A stretch of 28,287 nt of DNA from assembly GCA_016293535.1 (NCBI GenBank), contig JAEDEB010000025.1, positions 1-28,287 on the forward strand. Reading direction: 5' to 3'. Each line of letters starts with the position of its first letter. The first letter of the stretch is position 1. The notes beneath the pieces were generated by a model. The model made no database searches and was not told the origin of the DNA. It was given only the letters and a program-made list of their open reading frames with translations. A program made the translations under genes and the position numbers. This stretch comes from Bacteroidales bacterium (GTDB lineage: Bacteria > Bacteroidota > Bacteroidia > Bacteroidales > UBA932). This document shows positions 15,347 to 22,648 of this stretch, piece after piece.

Positions 15347-18300
15347 TTAGAAATTGAGATTAAGACCGAATGTGTATGACTTGTTGAGCGGATAGAGACG
15401 GCCGTAGCTGTCTGCAGGATGCTCAGGGTCTATGTACTTCACTCCGGTGAAGGTCAGAGGATTGTATGCATTCGCGTAAATGCGTATGGATAAATCCTTC
15501 AGTCTGCGTATTGTCGGGAAGGTATAACCTATCTCTATGGACTTCAACCTCAGGTAGTCAATCGGCTGGGTATTGAAGTCGCAGTTGGAGTAAGCCGAGT
15601 TTCCTCCGTAGGCATAGGTGCCCTCTACCCAGGTAAGTTTCTGGTCGAAGACGTCAGTGGTGACACCGACAGGATGCCATCTGTCATAGAACTGCTCAAG
15701 CATTCCGCCTCCGTGCTGTCCCCAGATTCCAAGCTGAGGTTCTCCGAAAGCAACCGATCCGAGGGCGGCGCCCTGGAAAAGTATGCTTATGTCGATTCCC
15801 TTCCATGATGCGTCAAACGAGAGGGAGAAGTTGCACCACGGGGCCTGCCCATAAGTATAAGGGTGCTGGTCCAGATCATTGATCTGACCGTCGCCGTTCC
15901 AGTCCAGATACTTGAAGTCACCCGGCAGTATGCCGTTGGACTTGTTGATCGGATAAGTCCATATATCCTCCCAGCTCTCGTAGCGTCCGACAGTCTCGTA
16001 GCCGAACACTATTCCCTGGTAACGGTTGTTCATCCTGTTGTTGCGCCAGTTGTCATAGGAATTGGCGTACTTGGTGCTCTGCGCGTAGTGGAGATACTTG
16101 TTCCTCGTGATGGACATCATTCCCTTGAGCTGGTAGCGGAAATCGCCCACGCGGTGACGGTGCGACAGTTCCAGCTCGAATCCGAGGTGGCTGTCTTTGT
16201 TGACATTCTCCAGCGGAGGGGTTGCGCCGACAATGGTAGGCATATCGGAAGCGTTTCTTGCAAGAAGTCCGCTCCTGACGCGACGGAAGAAATCATAGGT
16301 GATTCCCAACATTCCGTCCCATGCCTCGAAATCGATTCCTATGTCGAAGGTCCGGTTGGTGTACCAGGTGATGTTCTCGTTGGCAAGCGGTTTAGGGTCT
16401 GCCCTCATCACCCATGAGCCCAGATAATAGACAGGCGCGTTGGAAGTGTAGAAGCCGTTGTCGGAGAGACTCGCCGCCGGATAGGTATATCCTGTAGCCC
16501 ATTCATAATTGGACCCGTCGCTTCCTATCACTCCGTAACTTACGCGCAGCTTGAGCTGATTGATGAAATTCAGAGGACTCGCCTTGAACCACGGTTCGCG
16601 GGAGATTCGCCATCCGGCTGAGAAGGATGGGAAGAAGCCCCATTGGTGTCCCTTGTAGAACCTTGATGAACCGTCATACCTGAACTGTCCCTCGATGAGG
16701 TAGCGCTCGTCATACGAGTAGTTCACTCTGCCTATCAGGGACTGGTATGCATACTCGTACAGGGCACCCTGACTTACCTGATGGTCCTCCATCGAAAGGG
16801 CCGAAAAGTAAGGGGTGGAGAAGGCAAGGCTTCCGAAGGCCGTGTAGCCATTGCCCCTCTGCTTCTGGACTTCCCATCCGAGAGTGGCTCCGGCATGGTG
16901 CTTCCCGAAGGTCCTGTCATACTGCAGCAGGGCCTGTGCAAGCATCGAGTAATAGTGGTTGTCGGTTCTGGTGAGCTGGCTTGGAGAAGAAGCCGCATAG
17001 AGTTTCTGGTCGTACTCCCCGGTCAGCTCGTTGTAGGCATACTGATAGTACTCCTTCCTGTATTTCTCAAACTGCGTTCCGATGTAGTCCCAGCTGAACA
17101 TTCCCTTGAGCGAAAGGCCCTGGAGCGCAGGGCTGAGGACACCGAAGTCATAGTTGAGGGAGGAATTGACGTTGACGTTCATCCTGTCGTACTGCCTGTG
17201 TCCGGAGATGTCTGAATAGATGCGTGCCACCGAGTTCCAGTCGAGTTCGAGGTCCTTGTAGTTGAGCATGGTCTTCTCCTCATCCGCATAGGCCTTCCAG
17301 ATGGTGCTCTGCTTCCACCAGTAGCGTATTATGAGTTCAGGGTCGTCGAGAGGATTATGCAATTTCTCCACATATCCGGATACGCTGGCGTTGAACTTCA
17401 TTCCCTTGAAGATGTCAGCGGTCACGTTTGCCCTGAGATTGTACTTCGCGTCGTGGGTGTCGCCGCTCTTCCAGAATCCTTCCTGATACATATAGCCCAT
17501 TCCGACATAGAATTTCACCCTGTCGGTACCTCCACTTATACTGAGGTCGTGGCGGGTCTGCGGCGCTATGTTCTGGATAATGAGGTTGTTCCAGTCGGTA
17601 CCCTTGAGTTCGCCTGAGCGGTAACGGTCAATAAGTTCCTCGGAGAATTCCGGGGCCCCGCCTTCCATTCCGCCCATGCTCCTTTCGTTGACCAGGATCA
17701 TGGAACTTACCGCATCCATCTGACGAGGCAGAGACGACGGAGTCTGGATTGTGAAGTTTCCGTCATAGGAAACCCTTACCTTTCCCGCCTGTCCGGTCTT
17801 CGTGGTGATGAGAATAACTCCGTTTCCACCCCTGAGACCGTAAATTGCTGCGGATGCATCCTTGAGCACGGATACGTTCTCTATGTCGGAAGGGGTGAGA
17901 CGCTGGAAATCCGTCATCTCACGCGGAACTCCGTCTATGACGACAAGAGGGGATCCCATGCCTCGGATATCGAGTGAAGAGGCGTACTGTCCAGGTTCGG
18001 CTGTCTTCTGCCATACCCTGACTCCCGGGATGCGGCCCGTCAGCATATTCTGCGGATTCTCCGTCTTGGTCTTCACCATATCGGCTCCGCCTATCGCGGA
18101 GACTGCTCCCGTAATGGAACCTTTCTTGACCGTTCCGTAACCCACGACCACCGCGGTCTCGAGGAAATTGTCGTCAGATTGGAGAACTATGTTGATGAGA
18201 CTCATTCCGTTGACCCCGACTCTCTGCGTCGCCATTCCTATGAGCGAAATCTCGAGCTGGTCGTCCTTTCGGGCAGAAATCGAGTAACGTCCCAAATCAT

Positions 18301-18472
18301 CGGTAATGGTACCCGTGGATGTTCCCACTACGGAAACAAAGGCTCCTATTGCCGGCTGTCCGCTCTCGTCGGTAACGGTACCTGAGACTGTGTATGCACC
18401 CTGCGCGAAGGAGGATATGGAAATGAGCGTCAGCACAAGGACTGAGCATAAGTTTTCTATTGCTTTCTTCAT
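15347..18472 (-). CDS. susC: SusC/RagA-family TonB-dependent outer-membrane transporter
   Basis: A 1041-residue TonB-dependent receptor with a signal peptide (about 1-24), a carboxypeptidase-regulatory-like domain (about 28-100), the SusC family signature AVVVGYGTVKKGSITGAVSA (about 107-126), a plug domain (about 115-230, including LKDASAAIYGLRGGNGVILI), and a 22-strand barrel to the terminal aromatic residue (GLNLNF). There is no STN domain in front, so control through a FecR-like anti-sigma factor is unlikely. It imports oligomers held by SusD, using energy from TonB-ExbB-ExbD, for which candidates lie at 1-1723 and 4006-4725. It is 9 bases after the preceding lipoprotein gene and 11 bases before susD. 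Confidence 0.96.
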   Translation of the reverse strand: MKKAIENLCSVLVLTLISISSFAQGAYTVSGTVTDESGQPAIGAFVSVVGTSTGTITDDLGRYSISARKDDQLEISLIGMATQRVGVNGMSLINIVLQSDDNFLETAVVVGYGTVKKGSITGAVSAIGGADMVKTKTENPQNMLTGRIPGVRVWQKTAEPGQYASSLDIRGMGSPLVVIDGVPREMTDFQRLTPSDIENVSVLKDASAAIYGLRGGNGVILITTKTGQAGKVRVSYDGNFTIQTPSSLPRQMDAVSSMILVNERSMGGMEGGAPEFSEELIDRYRSGELKGTDWNNLIIQNIAPQTRHDLSISGGTDRVKFYVGMGYMYQEGFWKSGDTHDAKYNLRANVTADIFKGMKFNASVSGYVEKLHNPLDDPELIIRYWWKQSTIWKAYADEEKTMLNYKDLELDWNSVARIYSDISGHRQYDRMNVNVNSSLNYDFGVLSPALQGLSLKGMFSWDYIGTQFEKYRKEYYQYAYNELTGEYDQKLYAASSPSQLTRTDNHYYSMLAQALLQYDRTFGKHHAGATLGWEVQKQRGNGYTAFGSLAFSTPYFSALSMEDHQVSQGALYEYAYQSLIGRVNYSYDERYLIEGQFRYDGSSRFYKGHQWGFFPSFSAGWRISREPWFKASPLNFINQLKLRVSYGVIGSDGSNYEWATGYTYPAASLSDNGFYTSNAPVYYLGSWVMRADPKPLANENITWYTNRTFDIGIDFEAWDGMLGITYDFFRRVRSGLLARNASDMPTIVGATPPLENVNKDSHLGFELELSHRHRVGDFRYQLKGMMSITRNKYLHYAQSTKYANSYDNWRNNRMNNRYQGIVFGYETVGRYESWEDIWTYPINKSNGILPGDFKYLDWNGDGQINDLDQHPYTYGQAPWCNFSLSFDASWKGIDISILFQGAALGSVAFGEPQLGIWGQHGGGMLEQFYDRWHPVGVTTDVFDQKLTWVEGTYAYGGNSAYSNCDFNTQPIDYLRLKSIEIGYTFPTIRRLKDLSIRIYANAYNPLTFTGVKYIDPEHPADSYGRLYPLNKSYTFGLNLNF

Positions 18473-18481
18473 GACGTAGGG

Positions 18482-20365
18482 TTATTTGAGTTCTATGCTG
18501 TATATGCAGAGTTTCTCCTCCTTGGACGACCTGCCCTTATGGACGCTAAGAACTATAGTGACATCCTTTCCGTTGAACTGGCTCAGGTCGTACTCGAAAT
18601 CGGCGTAATCCTCAGGGTTTCCGTCACCCTTGTTGTGAGTCAACTGCCAGCAGCCCTTTCCATCCTTTACTTCGGACGCATCGAGAGCGGTATTGGATAC
18701 TGGACTGAGGCTCACGGCAGTCCCGTCCGAAGTGATTGCAGTGACGCGGAAAACGGTCGGGATTGTGGAAGAAGAATTCCTCAGAAGGAAGTGAATGTGG
18801 GAATTTGCCGGGCCTATGTGGAACTTGGACGCGATATAGGTGTCCGGACTGTCGTAGCGTGGACCCGAAGACGAGTTGGTCTTGATGGTAAAACCTTCCT
18901 GGTTTACAGGTTCCACATCCGCCCTGTCGTACTGGAGTGACCAGTTCATGATGATGTGGTTGGTACCGGCGAAACCGCTGTAGCCCTGCTGTCCGCCCGG
19001 ATTGTGGGTGCGGCCCACTCCGTTGACTGCATTGTCACCCTCACCCTTGGCCATGTTATGTCCGAAATTCTTACCCGTGAAGACTGTTTCCTTGTTCACG
19101 GTGAAGCTTGTGAGGTTCTCCACAGTTGCAAAAGCCCAATTCTCCATTCCCGCAATCTTCGTTCCCGGCAATACTGCCTCGGTATCTGTTGACATAGGCT
19201 CGCTGGAGAAGGCGATTCGCCTGCATGGGAGATGACGGTTTTCCGGGCCGTTCGGGAAATAGATGCCATAGGCAATCACAACCTCGTGGCCGACAAATCT
19301 TTCGAGGTCGAAGGTATACGTTGCGTATTCGCTGCCGAAATGCGAAGCCTCACCAACCTTGACTGCGGAAGTGGCACCTGCGCTGATATCAAGCACCTCC
19401 ACACCGAAATGAACGGCCGTCTCCTCCGAGTTTGCGCCGTGGGTCCTCACCATCACATTCATATATCTGTTACCCTCGAAGATGAACTTGCGTCCATAGG
19501 TGTAAGCGTTGAAATCAGGGGACCCTATCGCTCCGAAGGCACTGTTGGTCAAAAGCGCGCAGCCCTCGGCCTCGTAACGGAACATTCCGACGAAAGGCCA
19601 GGACGACATGTAGCCGGCAGAGTAGTGGTTGCGGCCGGTGAATCCGGTCGAACCCCTGAACTCATTTCCATACCACGGCGCGGCATCCGCCAGTTCCTGC
19701 CATTTGCGCGAAGGCCAAACGTCCTCTCCGCCAAGTCTGAGGTCCGGAACCGTAGCCACGCCATCCACAAAGTCCGCGGCTGAAACCGACCTGGTATAGG
19801 TGGAGCCTCCCGGGATGGAGAAAGTCAGCTCATAAGACTTTATGGTCAGCTTCTCAAGCGAATATACACCGTTTTCATCAGTACGGGATGTTGCTATTCC
19901 ATTGGTAACATCCACACCTTGCATCGGGCTGCCGTCTGAAGCATCTGTCACCGTGCCGGTTATCACCGCCTTGGAAAACAGAAGAGCTGCATTCAGGACG
20001 ATTTCATCCTCATACTTGAACCTCGATGCTTCGAGAGTGTACGAACAGCTTGCGTATCCTTCCAACGCAAATCTGATGTAGCGGGCATTGGACGGGACAT
20101 CCCTGATTTCAAACCTTCCATCTTCATCAGTAAGCCCTGAAGCCCTGAGCTCCCTCTTGGAGTCCGTTCCCATACAGGAGACGGTCACTCCGGAAAGCGG
20201 AGTTCCATAAGTATCGGTAACCCGTCCTGAAAGGGTCGCCTTGCCTATGACACTGTCATCCCATACATTCTGTTCCCCTTTCTGGACACAGGAAAGGAAC
20301 GGAAGGGACAGGACAATGGTCAAAAGGCAACGGAGCGCCGCTCCGCGAACATTTCTTTGACTCAT
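18482..20365 (-). CDS. Lipoprotein with two carboxypeptidase-regulatory-like domains and an unknown C-terminal region
   Basis: A 627-residue lipoprotein (signal with FLSC, Cys26). Residues about 43-125 and 131-212 are two carboxypeptidase-regulatory-like (prealbumin-fold) domains, seen from ATLSGRVTDTYGTPLSGVTV with DEDGRFEIRDVPS, and ITGTVTDASDGSPMQGVDVT with DENGVYSLEKL. From about 220 to the end are two segments of jelly-roll appearance (the second includes IHFLLRNSSSTIPTVFRVTA and a closing YDLSQFNGKDVTIVLSVHKG) that recall galactose-binding-like carbohydrate modules, but I do not recognise a family and see no catalytic motif. It lies between the GxGYxYP gene and susC, 9 bases from susC. 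It is probably a surface-exposed binding protein of this PUL; the function is inferred from domains and position. Confidence 0.7.
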   Translation of the reverse strand: MSQRNVRGAALRCLLTIVLSLPFLSCVQKGEQNVWDDSVIGKATLSGRVTDTYGTPLSGVTVSCMGTDSKRELRASGLTDEDGRFEIRDVPSNARYIRFALEGYASCSYTLEASRFKYEDEIVLNAALLFSKAVITGTVTDASDGSPMQGVDVTNGIATSRTDENGVYSLEKLTIKSYELTFSIPGGSTYTRSVSAADFVDGVATVPDLRLGGEDVWPSRKWQELADAAPWYGNEFRGSTGFTGRNHYSAGYMSSWPFVGMFRYEAEGCALLTNSAFGAIGSPDFNAYTYGRKFIFEGNRYMNVMVRTHGANSEETAVHFGVEVLDISAGATSAVKVGEASHFGSEYATYTFDLERFVGHEVVIAYGIYFPNGPENRHLPCRRIAFSSEPMSTDTEAVLPGTKIAGMENWAFATVENLTSFTVNKETVFTGKNFGHNMAKGEGDNAVNGVGRTHNPGGQQGYSGFAGTNHIIMNWSLQYDRADVEPVNQEGFTIKTNSSSGPRYDSPDTYIASKFHIGPANSHIHFLLRNSSSTIPTVFRVTAITSDGTAVSLSPVSNTALDASEVKDGKGCWQLTHNKGDGNPEDYADFEYDLSQFNGKDVTIVLSVHKGRSSKEEKLCIYSIELK

Positions 20366-20423
20366 ATCGGTTATTCAGTTATCAATTATTTGGTATTCAA
20401 CGTTAAACAAGTGGTATTCCGGA

Positions 20424-22391
20424 TCATTTGATGTGCGAAAGATACTCCTTCGTCTGCTCCGGCCTCTCCGCCATCCTCAGGCGCCAGATAAGTTCCTGCA
20501 TGGACACATTCCGGAAACTATCCGGAAGATAGCCCATCAGGATTTCCGCAACGTCCGTGGATTTCTTATTCTGGAAAGTGCTCCAGCAATGGAGAACGAC
20601 GGTACAGTGCGAAGGCATCGAGGTTTCCCTTCGCTGCATGGATGAAGCGACCCCCGACGGAGTCGTTATTCCGTCCCACAACATATATCTGGTCGTGATG
20701 CAAGGAATGTCGTAGCCTGCCTTGTTCCTTAGCCATATCACTTCTCCGTCACCTCCATTGTATGGATTATATTGAACCGCAGTGATGCCCTCGAGCTGAT
20801 CATTGGCGTCGACAAAGGCCTGGAGCGCCTCCTTCGCCTTCTCCGAGCGGAGGTCCTTGGCCATAACGTGAAGGACCTTGATTCCATGCTGCCTCATATG
20901 GGCTGCGGTACGGGCTGCAACGGTTTTGAGATTCTGCTTCCTGTTTGCGGCCGCATCCCCGGCAGTTGAGAAATTGTCGATATAATAGTATCCGCCTCCG
21001 AAGGTCTCCATTACCGTGCATTCAGCTGAAGGCTGGGTCTCAAGCAGATACTTGAAACGGGTCGGCGCAAGCTGTATGAGCGACTGGGTACCGAGTTCGA
21101 AAGCGGTTTTGGTCTTTGGGGCAGACGAAAGGCCGTAGTATCCATTGACGAAGTTGTCGGTAATAATGAACTGATAGTTGTCGCCGTCAGTGAGGAAAGT
21201 GGAATAATAATGGGCTTTGGCATCGTAATCTATATCGCGGGGATTGATTGTCTTTGCCAAAGTCGAAGGCTGGCGTTGCCTGAAATTATGCGAGGTCATC
21301 GCGAGGTTGTAGCTCCAGTCGGCGGCAAGGACCATATGTCCGTATTGCGAAGCCGGCGACACAAATACATCCTCGCCCACACCCTGTTCCCAGCCAAGAA
21401 CCTGGGAACATGGCTTGAGCCAGTTGAGGACGTTCTTGTAAAGTGACAGATTGGAGCAGTCCCCGGATGCATAATTGCGGTTCAGGTTTACGATGAAAAG
21501 ATTGTTCTTGATGACATAGTCCCTGTGCTCTCCAGTGGAAACCGGCATCAGAACGAGACAGGAATTGTCACACTTGGACTTGAACTCGGAGAAGGCATCC
21601 GACAGTGTCTTCTGCCTTGCGTCGTATGTCATGGTGTAACCGGCCTTCTTGAACCACTGTTCCGTGAGGACATCTACTATTATGGAACTATAGACATGGG
21701 AAGCCACGGCGGCCACATTGGCGCTCTCCGGATTATTGACCAGATCGGTCAACACATACCCTTTGAAAAGCTGCTTGACTGTAACATCCTTGCCGTTCCA
21801 CGTCCCGTATTCCTTGGTCGCAAGCTCATAAGCCGTCTGCCGGCCGATCTCAGGTCCCAGGGTTGATTTCTCGGTCATATATCCAAGACCACCCTGTTCC
21901 ACCCATATTCCGAACGGGAACGTCCCATTCTCACAAGCTCTGTTCACAAGCCCCGTTATGGAATGCATGAGAAGGTAGCCCTGAAGGCCCGAATTCAGAT
22001 CCGCCTCGGACACTGGCGCCGAAGTCAGAGGCTGGTTCCTGTTCCCGTATCCTGTACCGGCATAGACAATGGTCCAATGAGCCTGAGGCTCAAGCCCCTT
22101 GTCTGGAAGATAGAACTGACCGGCATCGGAGATTGGGTCGTGCAGGGAAAAATAGCTGACGGCATCCGCTCCTGAAGGAGGCACTGGCGTATCTTCCGAA
22201 GGCTGGTCTCCTGGCCCGTCTTCACCGGGTCCATCTTCTCCCGGCTCCTCCGAAGGACCGGGAACAACGCCTTCTGTCGGCTTGGTTCCTCCCGTTACAA
22301 CCGGATTAGGCTCCTCCACACATGAGAGCAGAAGGAATTGCGCAAGCAGACACGACAGTACTGCAGACATAAGGTCAGAAAGTCTTATCAT
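20424..22391 (-). CDS. GxGYxYP-family lipoprotein, putative glycoside hydrolase
   Basis: A 655-residue lipoprotein (LLSC, Cys24) with an acidic Pro/Gly-rich linker at about 28-75 containing a doubled GEDGP unit, which should lift the enzyme from the membrane. The domain from about 80 to 640 fits the GxGYxYP family: the DGDN motif lies near residue 402 (LTDGDNYQF), and the name-giving loop reads GGGYYYI near 464, with Ile where the family has Pro. Members are proposed glycoside hydrolases because of their place in SusCD loci; I know of no proven activity. It is the first gene of the operon, about 90 bases after a TATCTTTG promoter box and divergent from the regulator gene. No other enzyme lies in the main operon, so this is its best candidate catalyst. 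Confidence 0.8.
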   Translation of the reverse strand: MIRLSDLMSAVLSCLLAQFLLLSCVEEPNPVVTGGTKPTEGVVPGPSEEPGEDGPGEDGPGDQPSEDTPVPPSGADAVSYFSLHDPISDAGQFYLPDKGLEPQAHWTIVYAGTGYGNRNQPLTSAPVSEADLNSGLQGYLLMHSITGLVNRACENGTFPFGIWVEQGGLGYMTEKSTLGPEIGRQTAYELATKEYGTWNGKDVTVKQLFKGYVLTDLVNNPESANVAAVASHVYSSIIVDVLTEQWFKKAGYTMTYDARQKTLSDAFSEFKSKCDNSCLVLMPVSTGEHRDYVIKNNLFIVNLNRNYASGDCSNLSLYKNVLNWLKPCSQVLGWEQGVGEDVFVSPASQYGHMVLAADWSYNLAMTSHNFRQRQPSTLAKTINPRDIDYDAKAHYYSTFLTDGDNYQFIITDNFVNGYYGLSSAPKTKTAFELGTQSLIQLAPTRFKYLLETQPSAECTVMETFGGGYYYIDNFSTAGDAAANRKQNLKTVAARTAAHMRQHGIKVLHVMAKDLRSEKAKEALQAFVDANDQLEGITAVQYNPYNGGDGEVIWLRNKAGYDIPCITTRYMLWDGITTPSGVASSMQRRETSMPSHCTVVLHCWSTFQNKKSTDVAEILMGYLPDSFRNVSMQELIWRLRMAERPEQTKEYLSHIK

Positions 22392-22481
22392 TGTTTCATC
22401 ACATTACCAGTTGACACGAACGGCTTACGAATCGGCGTTAAACGATTGACGTATAATTAGCACCAGTCCCCTGATTTTTAT

Positions 22482-22489
22482 CAAAGATA
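22482..22489 (-). promoter_or_regulatory. Predicted promoter -7 box for the PUL operon
   Basis: TATCTTTG on the - strand, an exact TAnnTTTG match, 91 bases from the start of the GxGYxYP gene. The -33 position has no TTTG (the region reads ACCATAAAG), as expected for a promoter that needs an activator. The leader of about 85 bases is unusually long for this window and contains a short AATCG/CGATT inverted repeat around a GTTTAACG word. Confidence 0.5.
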
Positions 22490-22516
22490 TTCGGAGTGGG
22501 TTACTTTATGGTTTAT

Positions 22517-22611
22517 ATTTGGATTAATTGAAGAAAAATTTCATATAACCAGGCAAAATTTTTACAAAAAAGTGGCTATCATGGCTATATTTGAGACCAC
22601 ATTTGGATTAA
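22517..22611. repeat. Direct repeats in the divergent intergenic region
   Basis: ATTTGGATTAA occurs at 22517-22527 and again at 22601-22611, 84 bases apart, i.e. eight helical turns. Between them TGGCTAT occurs twice, at 22573-22579 and 22582-22588, the second overlapping the predicted promoter of the regulator gene. The 257-base gap is A+T-rich and otherwise holds only the two divergent promoters. Direct heptamer-like repeats are the known type of site for SARP regulators, so these are candidate binding sites. Confidence 0.5.
22586..22593 (+). promoter_or_regulatory. Predicted promoter -7 box for the regulator gene
   Basis: TATATTTG on the + strand, an exact match, 56 bases before the regulator ATG, with TTTA 21 bases upstream as a weak -33 box. 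A second TATATTTG at 22514-22521 could be an alternative start further upstream. Confidence 0.5.
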
Positions 22612-22648
22612 GTAACAATTTACTGCCACTAATTTTTTAATAAAGCTC

